DNA of 64,000 nucleotides from Catonia carolina (lineage: Eukaryota; Arthropoda; Insecta; Hemiptera; Achilidae), in contig JAQMRL010000001.1 of NCBI GenBank assembly GCA_035578175.1, forward strand, positions 188,224,783 through 188,288,782, written 5' to 3'. The notes under the pieces were generated by a model. The model searched no databases. It saw only the letters and a list, made by a program, of their open reading frames with translations, and was not told the origin of the DNA. The position numbers and the translations under genes are program-made. Below are positions 23,878 through 33,810 of the stretch, one piece after another. Numbering within the stretch: position 1 is the stretch's first letter; each line of letters opens with the position of its first letter.

Positions 23878-24163
23878 TTTTGGAGCCTGTCACAACAAAA
23901 CTCTGAATATTCTTCAAAGACACCAGTCAAAAGCACTTAGAGCAATAACAAACGCACCTTTTTACGTAACCAATCATACCATTCACAAAGACCTGAAAAT
24001 ACCAACGGTTCGAGACATTACCACCGCAATATACAACTCATTACACACAAAAACAATTGACAACATAAATTCAAATTTCCAATCTTTTTCAAATAATGAC
24101 TTCCCTGTTAACAGACGACTGAAACGAAGGTGGAATAGGGATCTTCTCCGACCACCATAAAAA
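23878..24163 (+). pseudogene. Jockey-type LINE reverse transcriptase, C-terminal fragment
   Basis: A frame of about 94 codons reads NKTLNILQRHQSKALRAITN, then APFYVTNHTIHKDLKIPTV, and ends RRLKRRWNRDLLRPP before TAA at 24161-24163. It aligns with the ORF2 C terminus at 8838-11531 (QAFQSKTLRLIANAPLYVSN; RRLKRRWSRDLLI). The catalytic RT is missing. It continues into a 3' UTR (24164-24447) that ends AAATTGAAGCCAAAAAAAA and is shared with 22855-23012. This is a 5'-truncated LINE from a family related to, but distinct from, the intact copy. Confidence 0.85.
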
Positions 24164-24447
24164 TAACAAAAAAAAAACAATTCAATTTAACTTGTCATGC
24201 CTGTTTAATTTCATAAAAATGAAAATCATCTCGAAAAAAATCATCTATCATTAGTTTATAAATTATTATCATTAAAAATTGGCATCACATTCCTTGAAAC
24301 ATTTCACCCCAAAATCGGTTACTGGATCGATTCACAATCACAGCACATTCCCGCCATTCCTCATTCATTCCATCTCATTTACTAGTTGTGCTTAAAAAAT
24401 TGTAGTTGTAAATAAAAATTAAATTGAAGCCAAAAAAAATTATCGTC
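24164..24447 (+). mobile_element. 3' UTR and A-tail of the Jockey-type fragment
   Basis: Follows the stop codon. It contains TTAGTTTATAAATTATTATC, AATCGGTTACTGGATCGATT and CATTCCATCTCATTTACTAG, then GTTGTAAATAAAAATTAAAT and GAAGCC plus A-run. The match to 22855-23012 identifies the family 3' end. Confidence 0.75.
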
Positions 24448-25303
24448 AGAATCCCTTTAACAATTCAATTAAAATTAATGAATCCATACTATGTTTACAT
24501 AAAAATGTTTTCAAATTTCCTTCTTAAAACCTAAAAAATGTATATTGGGGAGCGGTTATTTTAGACCATATTAGTGTAATATCAGAAGAAAGACTTTTCT
24601 TTTCTTTGGTTCCATGGTAACGCTTGAGGGAGTATTGTTAATCGCCAGTGTATTGTTATATTAAATGTTTATATGCTGCCGTTCGTAGACAGATAAATTA
24701 CTACCCCAATGAGGGCATGAAAAAAGGGTGCAATAGCAAGTTTAAGTACTATATTTTTGAAGTACACTCTCAAAATCAACTTTACATAAAAAATAACAGT
24801 GTTTTAACTATATTTCTTAAAAAAAACTACATTAGTTGAATCCAAAACATGAAAAAAGTTTTCCATTAATACAAGCGATAATTAATTTTTAAAAAAGAAA
24901 CTTGCATCCACTTTACCTCTTGGAAGATTAAATCAGCCACCGAACAATAATTTATTAATCATTCGTTCAACTCATATTCATTATGGTCGTCAAAAAATGT
25001 TTCTTTGTAAAAGTTTGAAGAAAATTAATCCTGTAAATTTCATAACAACGAGGTTAATATAAATTGCATGGACTACTTATTCTGCAATATTATGTGGCCG
25101 TGAATTATTCACGAAAATACCTTGATACACGTGGTAAAAATCTTTGAAAAGTGTTTCCTTTTCGTTTGCATGTAAAACAATATTTATTAAAAGGTGATTA
25201 TGAATTATAAACTTAATAAAAAATTTAATATTAATAATCACAAAAAAATTGATACGGAAATGTTATTTAAAAATTCAGAAGGCAGTAAACAAAATAAAAC
25301 AAT
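24448..25303. other. AT-rich region, nothing recognised
   Basis: It includes a less AT-rich patch at 24545-24720 (GGTTCCATGGTAACGCTTGA) without a usable frame. No repeat match was found inside the window. Confidence 0.4.
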
Positions 25304-25460
25304 GACCGCTCCCGTAGCACATTGGTTCACAGCGGAATGTTCCGGGTTTAATTCTCACACAGGATCTTGAAAATTATTACAAAATCAAACTCCACGTTCT
25401 TAAACCCAAAGTAGTTGCTAATGACCTAACTGTAATTGTAACTTAAAACAAAACTAAAAA
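25304..25460 (+). repeat. tRNA-derived SINE, family A, copy 1
   Basis: The A-box-like region is CTCCCGTAGCACATTGGTTC and the B-box-like region CCGGGTTTAATTC. The body has AACCCAAAGTAGTTGCTAAT and the tail CTTAAAACAAAACTAAAAA. It shares tail and layout with 43781-43951 and 44822-44998, and is diverged. Confidence 0.65.
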
Positions 25461-26189
25461 TAAAACAATAAAAACTACAAAATGGATACGGTTTTCCAAA
25501 AGTCCTATATTAATTAAAAATTTAGCCAATCGTGTTAGTTTATTTCTGCTAACTGCCGTTCACCTATATTGACGTTAAAAAAATAGAATTCCAGTTGTTA
25601 CGAAATACATTGTTCACGAAAACGAAGTACATTACAGAGGGGACAAAAAGATTTTCAGTGGTTTGATTTATGAGAAAAGGTGAAAATTTAAAAAAAATGG
25701 CTATAAATCAATCAATTCATATGAAAGGGTTTAAAACCATAGTTATTTTAAAAGAGTAGTAAATGAAATTCGTATATGACAGCCTAAATGTAGCAGCAAC
25801 ACGTTTACTGCTTCAAAAATAAGAGTACTTTACGAACAGCTTTGTAAAAGAAGGTTTGATAGCTTTTTAGTAATTATATAATAATAACTACTATGTTACT
25901 AAAAATATTTACTAATTAATTTTGCTGTAAAATTGGACGACCGATCTGCTAAAATAACCAGCTGACATGCAATTATGAACAATGTATTATGTAATAGTCT
26001 GGTCCAGTTTTAAAACGGCGTATACCCGAAATCAACAGAGAGAAGAAATTTTATTGGATAGTTGTCAAAAATGTGTAGTTTCCGACAAAAAATAAAAGAG
26101 AGAAGCTATTAAAATTACTTTATATTGATGTGGAAAGGCCTAGTATATAATATACCCCAAACACAACTTAAATAATTACCTACTTTACT
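25461..26189. other. AT-rich region, nothing recognised
   Basis: No ORF, repeat match or hairpin of note. Confidence 0.45.
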
Positions 26190-26420
26190 AATATTTTTTT
26201 GTTTTAACCCCTGACGTCTGTACGTTGCAATCTGTTGAATTTAGATCAATGAGCAACCCAATGAGATGAGGGTGATAATTATGTATGACTTATAAATGAG
26301 GTGTAGTCTTGTTCAAACTCAGGCCGACTATTCCTGAGAAAGTGTGGTTATTTGAACTCCAACTATCAAAGTACACCAGTAACCACTGGCTAGTATTCAA
26401 ATCCGTATTAAAAGTACCTT
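26190..26420 (-). repeat. SINE family B body (minus)
   Basis: The minus strand reads AAGGTACTTTTAATACGGAT, TTGATAGTTGGAGTTCAAAT, ACACCTCATTTATAAGTCAT and GATTGCAACGTACAG. This matches the body of the SINE at 49086-49395. It has no head of its own in the same orientation. It directly abuts a head in the opposite orientation. Confidence 0.75.
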
Positions 26421-26421
26421 A

Positions 26422-26528
26422 AACCCACCGGTTGGTCTAGAGGTAAAATCAGCTCGAAAATCAGCTGTTTAACAGCTGATTTTCGGAGATGAAGGTTCCT
26501 GGTTCAAATCCTAGTAATCCTAGGTTTT
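26422..26528 (+). repeat. SINE family B tRNA-like head with 31-bp palindrome
   Basis: The A box is TTGGTCTAGAGGTAAA and the B box GGTTCAAATCC. Between them, where a tRNA anticodon arm would be, is an exact palindrome at 26455-26485 with 15-bp arms (CGAAAATCAGCTGTT and its inverse) around a single T. The head is followed not by its own body but by a body in reverse orientation. Confidence 0.75.
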
Positions 26529-26543
26529 TTTTTTGTTTTTTTA

Positions 26544-26771
26544 TTCCTAATATGTGTACGTTGCAATCTATTCAATTGAGAACAATAAGCAACCCCATGA
26601 CCCAATCAGATGAGAATGATGTGTATGACGTGTAAATGAGGTATAGTCTTGTAATGACCCAGGTCGACCACTCCTGAGAGAGTATGGTTAATTGAGCCCC
26701 AACCATTAAAGTATACCGGCAACCACTGTCTAGTATTCAGATCCGTATAAAAGTAACTACCTTTATTAGGA
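26544..26771 (-). repeat. SINE family B body, left arm of palindrome
   Basis: The inverse of 26899-27128, roughly 95% identical by eye. Its minus-strand frame reads GSYFYTDLNTRQWLPVYFNG, the same phrase encoded on the plus strand of the other arm. That is how the inversion shows up as twin ORFs. It is not a protein gene. Confidence 0.85.
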
Positions 26772-26898
26772 TTTTTTTTTTTGTTTAACATCCGACTGTT
26801 TTGCAATTACTGCTAATGCAGACGATGAAGGATGAAATGATATTTTTTGTAACGTATGAAAATATGCCGTGCCTGAATGGGATTCAGGCAAAAAAAAA

Positions 26899-27128
26899 TC
26901 CTAGTAAAGGTAGTTACTTTTATACGGATTTGAGTACTAGACAGTGGTTGCCGGTATACTTTAATGGTTGGGGTTCAATTAACCATACTCTCTCAGGAGT
27001 GGTCGACCTGGGTCAGTACAAGATTACACCTCATTTACACGTCATACACATCATCCTCATCTGACTGGGTCATGGGGTTGCTTATTGTTCTCAATTGAAC
27101 AGATTGCAACGTACACATATTAGGAATC
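26899..27128 (+). repeat. SINE family B body, right arm of palindrome
   Basis: ATCCTAGTAAAGGTAGTTAC, TTTTATACGGATTTGAGTAC, GGTTGGGGTTCAATTAACCA, ACACCTCATTTACACGTCAT and GATTGCAACGTACACATATT, ending in an A-run. It pairs with 26544-26771 across a ~127-base spacer. Confidence 0.85.
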
Positions 27129-27242
27129 AAAAAAAAAATTACCTTTACTAGAATTTGAACAACGGAACCTTCGTTTTTCTAAACCAGCTGTTAAGCAGCT
27201 GACTCACGGCGACGAACTTACCACTAGACTAACGCGGTGGGT
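27129..27242 (-). repeat. SINE family B tRNA-like head (minus)
   Basis: The minus strand reads CCCACCGCGTTAGTCTAGTG, the CGCCGTGAGTCAGCTG block, AGCAGCTGGTTTAG, then GAAGGTTCCGTTGTTCAAAT and TCTAGTAAAGGTAA. It mirrors the head at 26422-26528, so 26422-27242 forms one composite palindrome (head, inverted body, spacer, body, inverted head). Confidence 0.75.
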
Positions 27243-28345
27243 ATTTTTTTACCATAAAAATATTATTTATTCAAAACACTGTTGTTTTGGTTGTTATTAT
27301 TAGATTGCTAAGAAAAAGTTTTGTATTATTTTGGTTGCTAAGAAAAGTTTATTAGGATGAATATAATAAATGTTATCGTGGTTGTTTTTGTGATTTTTTT
27401 AAAACTCGTCTTAATAATAGGTATTGGTTTTTTTATTTAAAAGAAATCATTACTGAAGCGTGACAATAAAAATTGTCTGACGTTTACAGTATTCTAAAAT
27501 ATCATGTCTTAATTGTAAATACTGTGTGTACTTGTCTGAATATGCAATTACGGTGTACATTACTTTTGTTTTCTCTATTCTATTTTCCCTCTGTTCTGAC
27601 CTTCATAATCCCTCCAACCAATAATGTATTCGCGATTTGTTTTTCTCGACAAAACAAATGAAACTTTTCCTAACTTCACAATTTTTCTTTCTAGGTCTTG
27701 TTTGTAAAATATTCAAGTTAACATTATCGACGGGTGTTAAAATAACTAAATTTAGTTTGACATGTTTGCTCCTTGTACCATTTTTTTCTGAACTGCATAT
27801 TAATTATATTTTCGCGTCATCTGTTTCATATACATGTTAATTTTTATAGTGGAGTTTCCTAAACAGGATGGTTTTAAAAGTGCGTTTTAAATAAACTTAA
27901 ATTCCTGGTCTTGCTCATATCCTCCAGAACTTTTAACCGGTACTAAATTTCTATTAACGGTGTATTCACAATTTTCTGACTCCAATATTGATTCGTATTG
28001 ATATGAACAATACTTCTTTATACAGTATTTTGTATTTAAAACAGAAAAAAATTTATTTTAAAATAAATGGTTTCAAGTACAACCTGAAACTGTAAATTTC
28101 CCAAATGGTAAACTCAATTTATAGAAATAAATTGAAAATGCATTTCAGTTTTATGTTAAGGTAACTACGTATCATTTATTATTTTATTTTATTTTTTAAA
28201 CAAAATCTCACTTGATTAAAATATTTATTTTTAAAAACCTGACACACGACTCCTTTCAGATCTGTAGATATTTCATTAAAATATTTTATTAGGTACAATT
28301 AATGAAATTAAAAGGAAAAACTTAGAAGACCTCTACTTTTTATTT
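27243..28345. other. AT-rich region, nothing recognised
   Basis: Short frames (27473-27661, 27637-27840) are hydrophobic and typical of AT-rich DNA. There is no repeat match or domain. Confidence 0.4.
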
Positions 28346-28646
28346 ATGAGGGTTATCTCTAAACTGAAGACCACTAGAGAATTTCTCTCCTTGATGTTAG
28401 TGAACTTGTGTCGGTGAAACCCACGCTAGCATAAACATACTATATTGTTGTCTATAAGTTGTCGCATTGTAATACGTGCAAGTTATTACGTCATAAAATG
28501 AATAAAATAATCAATGTTGCCGCCGATTGTAAAATACGTGAAGAAATACGTTTTTAAACCATCAAAACGTTTAGCCGGATGAAATTCATATACAGCGAGT
28601 TGCTATGTACGGTGATAATGTAATGAATGAAACAAACGATTGAAAA

Positions 28647-28971
28647 TTGTTTAAAAGGTTTCGAAATAACAGAATTAACGTTCATGATGAAGAACGTTCG
28701 GAGCAGCCGTCGATAATCCCCGAGGAGTTCTTGAAACACGTCGATGATGAAATCAAGAGAGATCGTTGTACAACAATTTCCGACGTGGCCCTTTTATTTC
28801 CTGACGTTTTAGGAGCTATTATTAGTTGCATTGTTCATGACCATTTAGGCTTCAGAAAGGTTTGTGCACGTTAGGTGCCGCATTTCTTAGTGGAACGTCA
28901 CAAAAAAAATTAGAATGAGAACTGCCTTGGAATTTTTCTTGCACTACATAGAGAAAGGTGATGAGTTTTTT
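28647..28971 (+). pseudogene. mariner transposase, N-terminal part (5' of insertion)
   Basis: An open stretch with the second helix-turn-helix region (FRNNRINVHDEERSEQPSII, then TTISDVALLFPDVLGAIISC and LGFRKVCARWVPHFL). One stop splits VCAR from the WVPHFLVERHKK-like sequence. It ends at GDEFF where the repeat is inserted; the catalytic part continues at 29958. Confidence 0.8.
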
Positions 28972-29105
28972 ACTTTCTCTTGCGTATATGAATATATAGG
29001 AAGGAAAGTATTGTTTTCATGTCGATTTTTCGAAATCGAGTTTTCACCGGATCTATACGTTTTCAGACCCCCTGAACCAAAAAAACATTTTTTTAGCGAT
29101 TGGTC

Positions 29106-29167
<62 letters not shown>

Positions 29168-29957
29168 TATGTGTGTGTGTGAACAGAATATCTCAAGAAC
29201 GGAACATTGTACGAACTTGAAACTTGAAACTTAAGTTACATACCACTACCGGACCCGACACGAACATTTTCATCAAAATCGGTCAACCGGAAGTAGTAGT
29301 TTATTCGTGTAATTTTTCACTTTTTTGTGATTTTCTCAAAAATTGGTCCTACGATTTTTTTTAAAATCGCCTGGTTTACTCAATTTTTTATTCTCTACAA
29401 GATAGGGTAGGCGCCATGTTTGCTGAAATTCTGGGTGAGGCTGTTTTCACGTAAAAACAAAGTTTTTTTAAGATTACGGCTTTAATATGCAATTTAGCGA
29501 AAAAAATTATATAATAAAAGTTGTAGAGAATTTAAAAACCTACAACTTTTATTTCAAAACTTTTTTTGGTATAACGCTTAGTTTAGCACTAATTAGCAAT
29601 TTTCTGTTTTTTTCTCACGAAAACGTGAGAAAAATCGATTTTTTTAAGATTTCGGCCTTAGTATGCATTTTATAATAAAAGTGTATATAATCAAATTTAT
29701 AGAAAATTAAAAGATCTGCAACTTTAATTAAAACATTTTTCTCCACAGAGCCTAGTTGAGCGTGAAAGATTGATTTTCCATATTTTTAGGCCAAACTGAG
29801 GTTGATTTTCATTTTGCATCTTTCACTCATGATTAAAATAAGGTTATGTTTTTGAGGTTAGTTTTTTGTTTATTTCTAATGTTTTATTACTAATATTAGG
29901 TTTATTGTTAATTATTTGCACTGGCAAGAGAAAGTCGTGTGAGTGTTTCACACCAGA
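28972..29957 (+). repeat. ~0.95-kb repeat family, copy 7, inserted in mariner
   Basis: A complete copy from ACTTTCTCTTGCG to CACACCAGA. The host sequence reads GATGAGTTTTTT at the left and TTTTTAATTCAATAGTTACC at the right. Removing the insert and the extra Ts restores the mariner frame (GDEFF then NSIVTSD). The insertion site was therefore a T-tract, and the element ends are fixed to within a few Ts. It holds a long GT/GC microsatellite at 29108-29180. Confidence 0.92.
29108..29180. repeat. (GT)n(GC)n(GT)n microsatellite inside repeat copy 7
   Basis: About 73 bases of nearly uninterrupted purine-pyrimidine alternation, with a GC block in the middle. It lies at the same internal site as the microsatellites in copies 4 and 11. 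Confidence 0.95.
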
Positions 29958-30540
29958 TTTTTAATTCAATAGTTACCAGCGATGGAACATAGATTTTTAA
30001 CTCACGCCAGAGAAAAACGGTAGTCAAGTGATTGGCGTCATCCTCAGTCACCAACCAGATCAACAATCGTCAAGCCACATCCATTTAGATGCAAACGGAT
30101 GGGCACCGTATTTTGGAATTGATTTGGCATAGTGTAAATTGATTTCATGCCACGTGGTTTATGGAGAAGCCTACTGCGAAACTCTACGTAGTTACGGTGT
30201 TCCATTGAAAATCGACGTCGTGGATGAATGACCGACGGCGTCGTACAGTTGCACGATAATGCACGTCCACATGGGCTTCAGGCTACTGAGAACATTTGGA
30301 TGAGAAATTTACAATCACTCACCAAATAGTCCAGACTCAGCTTTTTCTAGTTACTATTTTTTTGGGAAATTTAAAGAAATTTTTGATGGTAAGTAATTCG
30401 CAAGTGACGACGAACTTAAAATTTCTGTTAATCTACGGCTAAATAAACTAGCGGCAAAAGAATATCACGAGGGTATATTGAAGATACTGCATCGCTATAA
30501 TAAATGTCTTAATTCATGTGGCGATTATTTAGAGAAGTAG
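29958..30540 (+). pseudogene. mariner transposase, catalytic part (3' of insertion)
   Basis: Shifting frames give IVTSDG (first acidic site), then LHDNARPH (second), NSPDSAFSSYYFFGKFKEIF (third region) and NKLAAKEYHEGILKILHRYN, ending GDYLEK-stop. This order is that of mariner transposases. Many stops are present. A Gly or Ser replaces some usually conserved residues (SDGT instead of the usual DET). Confidence 0.8.
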
Positions 30541-30546
30541 TATAAG

Positions 30547-31407
30547 GTATGTGGTAGAGATGGGAAATAAACCTATTTTTTGATAACGTGTTACTAAAAA
30601 TAACAGCCTGTTCGATAACAGGATTCTTTAACCTGTTACTAAAATAACACTTATGCTCCAGCCTATTTTACAATGTAGTAGAATAATAGGTAATAGCACG
30701 ACATAAGCAAAAAAGAAGTGAACTAAATTATTCACTAACAGGTAGATTTTCTGTACAAAGGTTTATTGGCACAGAAAATGGTAGTCAAAACAAACCGTCC
30801 GGCGGCGTCATCATGACTCCCTGGACGGTTTGTTTTGAGTATTAACTTCCCTTGATCCTGCCGACGCCTTTATGAATGCTTAGCTGCTAACTTCTTGACT
30901 CAATTTACAATGTATAGTAACTATAGTGCCTTGCTATGTGTCCGTGAAAGTTTTAGCATGACTGGCCCCCTTTTGTTCACGAAAAATTGCGTTTGGTTTG
31001 TCGTAGTTGTATTTGGTTACAGAAAATAGTGCTGCTTGTCTTAACTTTGCGTCTGTGAGAGATTCAGTGAGACTTTCCACCTTATGTTTGTATTAATAAC
31101 AGTATTATTACGTAGTTGAATTTTAAATTGGTTTTATTAGACGAAAAGGTTATTGATAACTTTTAGCTTTGGAGTTTTATGCTGTTATGATAGTCCTGAT
31201 TGTTATAACAGTTAAACAAGTCTCATTCTCATTCGTACATCAGTTAATTGAACGGATTTGAATGACGGTGTTATGAAATAACAGCTAACAGGCTGTTATT
31301 AAAATAACAGAGTGTTTTTGGTAACCTGTTGTCACAATAACTGGCTCAATCCGGTAACCATGTTATTAATCCTATTATGTTAAATAAGCCCCACCACTTG
31401 TATGTAG
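30547..31407. mobile_element. hAT-like non-autonomous element with 8-bp target duplication
   Basis: The ends are TAGAGATGGGAAATAAACC at the left (30555) and, inverted from the right, AAGTGGTGGGGCTTATTT (31399). They share the hAT-style short imperfect terminal repeat (AG.G.TGGG). They are flanked by GTATGTGG (30547-30554) and GTATGTAG (31400-31407), 7 of 8 identical. Subterminal AACAGGCTGTTA and TAACAGCCTGTT motifs occur in both orientations. No transposase is encoded. It lies in the 3' UTR of the interrupted mariner. Confidence 0.7.
30785..30838. repeat. perfect 16-bp-stem hairpin inside the hAT-like element
   Basis: The arms TCAAAACAAACCGTCC (30785-30800) and GGACGGTTTGTTTTGA (30823-30838) pair without mismatch around a 22-base GC-rich loop (GGCGGCGTCATCATGACTCC plus CT). 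Confidence 0.9.
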
Positions 31408-31450
31408 TTTAAGAGAAATAAAATATTTGTAATATTTTCAGAATACATTT

Positions 31451-32661
31451 CTTAACACATTCAATGCTGAGCAATTATGAGGTATCTCTCTCGTCGGGCT
31501 GATTAACTTACTTGTTCAGCTTGTTCTCCGTTTGCTTTATGTAGGGCCTATAACTTATGTTTTTTCACGTTTTTATAAATATATTTTATTTGCGACCTAT
31601 ATTTGGATTTACGTTTGGTAATAATATAAAAGTAAACAATTCAATGTCTTTTAGAATTCTTTTTGCCTGTTATAATGAATGTACTTCTTGTTTGAATTTT
31701 TCTATTTACCTTTACGATTTACACGTAATTTCTTATGTAAATTTAAACTAAAAATAATATTTTTTTTTTAATAAATCTAAAAGTGTAAGCTATTTTGAAT
31801 CGATATCTGCAAAGATACTAAATTCACGGCTTCAACTGTACCCTGAAAACCCGTTAAAAATACTGAACGAGTATACCGTACGAGAGTAGAAGATCGTATG
31901 ACAAAAATTCAAAAACGAACTGCACGGTTACAAAGAAAAACCCTTTCTGAGGGCTACATAATAGTAACAAACTGATATCCCACAGGCGGTGTCACTCCGG
32001 AATTATTTAAAATTTTAACAAAACAGAACCCGCCAGGTGAGACGGCAGCCTGACGGTAACACCTACCCATAACCCGCTAGGCGAGTCTCTAGCATTAAAT
32101 GTATTAACAATTACCGGTCTTTACTTTAGAGATACTGTCGGGAATATCTCACTCTCATCCATTCTGTAAAATGTAATATTCTTGAGTTATAAAACCTTTT
32201 AGATTTTAGTTCCAAGTGAATTATCTTCCATTTTTAATTTCATTCTATAAGCATTAGAAATAAACAACTAGTCACACCTGGTGTAAGACTTGTCCATGAA
32301 AGAACTAGATAACTGAAAATATTCGTCGATGTAGAAAAATTTAATTTAGTGATAAAATATGCGGAACATAACATCTGATACATTGTGTAATATGGAAATT
32401 TATTCATTTTTGCGAGTTAAACTTAACAAAAACAAGATGGTATGCAGGATTACAATAACAAAAATTACGACAAATAATAAACTGTGAGAAGGAACAAACC
32501 TGTAGAAATATTAATGTATTTTATACACTGTCTCCTTGCGTCATATTATTTTAAAAAAAAATGAATAACCAATTTTGTTTTTTTCTTTGAATGTTTTGTT
32601 GTGATGATGGAATTAGTCGTTTTAACTACCCACCCACGGTGTATTGAAAAAAGCATTAAAG
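31451..32661. other. AT-rich region, nothing firmly recognised
   Basis: A CpG-containing patch at 31850-32110 gives plus-strand fragments such as RTRVEDRMTKIQKRTARLQR. It also carries a repeated AACCCGCCAGG/AACCCGCTAGG phrase (about 32028 and 32079). It could be a LINE or SINE relic, but I cannot identify it. Confidence 0.35.
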
Positions 32662-32735
32662 ATTTATGCGAGGAGTTTTCAACTAAAAGCAGTATCTTTG
32701 TATTATTGAATTGCGTTCATTTTATGTTGTGTAGT
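32662..32735 (+). repeat. direct repeat W, copy 1
   Basis: ATTTATGCGAGGAGTTTTCA, then ACTAAAAGCAGTATCTTT, matches 33078-33157 in the same orientation. The two copies are about 416 bases apart. Confidence 0.75.
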
Positions 32736-33077
32736 AAGTAAAACACTGTTACCTTCATTTTTATATTGTAACAATATTTTTTTTATAAATCCATAGATAT
32801 GCGTATGTTTCACCTATTACTTTGAACTGTGTGCTAGATAAGATTATTCGGAAAAGAGAAATGTAACGTGCTAAGAAAGGATTGGTAACCAAGTACGAAA
32901 TTGTAGGATCAAAGAACGCCACAAAGATAAAAGTCTTGCTTTTGCGGACGACCAGCAATCGTTTCTATGAAAAAGAAAACAGCAATAGAACAAACCAAAA
33001 TGTTAAAAAACATCCCTTCAAAGCAGAAATACAGGTTTTCTTTTCAGTTGGCTGTTATTTTTAAAAAAACCCAAAAA

Positions 33078-33157
33078 ATTTATGTAAGGAGTTTTCAACT
33101 AAAAGCAGTATCTTTTGATTGTTGAACCATGTTAGTACACATAGTGTTACGTAGATA
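33078..33157 (+). repeat. direct repeat W, copy 2
   Basis: AATTTATGTAAGGAGTTTTC, then AACTAAAAGCAGTATCTTTT. The match to copy 1 decays after about 45 bases. Confidence 0.75.
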
Positions 33158-33162
33158 CAAAA

Positions 33163-33392
33163 TGGCCAACAATTTGGTTACTAAAATCGAACACGGAAAA
33201 AGGAAACACTCGTTTTTTCTTCCTTTTTCTTGGTTTTGAATGAAAGTTCGTAATTTACGAAAACCCGTGTAAATATTCTACAGTAACAGAAAACAATTTC
33301 GATCTGTATCCGAAAGATCTCTATAATAAGGTATGACGTATTTGGTAAGTGATACCAATCTAGAAATTATAATTCTCGAGTAGAAGGTGCTA
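33163..33392 (+). repeat. direct repeat X, copy 1
   Basis: TGGCCAACAATTTGGTTACT, CGGAAAAAGGAAACACTCG, CCTTTTTCTTGGTTTTGAAT and GTAACAGAAAACAATTTCGA. The same blocks occur in order at 34510-34751. Here it runs straight into repeat Y. No coding capacity. Confidence 0.85.
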
Positions 33393-33605
33393 ATTCGGGC
33401 ATGTATTGTATGGTTGCATTTATCCAATTCCAACCCCGTTTACGGAGGAGATAATATTACCTCCAGTCCAAAAACTCACCAAATATTAATATGTTTTTGA
33501 AATATTGATGACTACATCATTGACAAAAACAATATATTAATTATAAAGTTTTTTTTTTAAATTCCGTCAGTAGCTCGAATACCAAACTCGATATCCGCAT
33601 TGAAT
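33392..33605 (+). repeat. direct repeat Y, copy 1 (with palindrome)
   Basis: AATTCGGGCATGTATTGTAT, CCAATTCCAACCCCGTTTAC, then GGAGATAATATTACCTCC (33447-33464, one mismatch from a perfect palindrome) and CAAAAACTCACCAAATATTA. It matches 36460-36670. Confidence 0.85.
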
Positions 33606-33810
33606 GTGTAGGCCGCCTGTTCGAACATTCAATTTTTATGAAATATTATCATATGTGATTTTTAAACGTTCCGCAAACGAACAATTCATGCGTTTTCTTA
33701 AGAAGAATAGGATATAATATATTCCTTATTTTAAATCCAACTTGTCAGTATCAAAAATAGATAAATGCAGAGCTCTTGTTATGAAATGAAGTACGTTTTG
33801 TAAGTAAACA

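Larger units (their letters stand above)
28346..31450 (+). mobile_element. mariner transposon interrupted by two later insertions
   Basis: The left end near 28346 (TGAGGGTTATCTCTAAACTG) resembles a mariner terminal repeat. The transposase starts at about 28498 (MNKIINVAADCKIREEIRF). It continues in broken frames with YGDNVMNE and KRFRNNRINVHDEERS, then SIIPEEFLKHVDDEI, HFLVERHKK and YIEKGDEFF. There a ~1-kb family copy is inserted (28972-29957), and the coding resumes with NSIVTSDG (first catalytic Asp). Later come LLHDNARPH-like and NSPDSAFSSYYFFGK motifs, ASDDELKISVN, and GILKILHRYNKCLNSCGDYL before the stop. A hAT-like element (30547-31407) sits in the 3' UTR. Frameshifts and stops show it is dead. 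The right terminal repeat was not found. Confidence 0.85.

Noticed and set aside
26606..27064. Two homologous small genes on opposite strands
   Set aside because: They are the two arms of an inverted repeat built from SINE bodies that match 49086-49395.
28915..29220. 101-aa Cys/Val-rich protein (VCVCVCV)
   Set aside because: It spans the mariner/repeat junction and the GT microsatellite; artefact.
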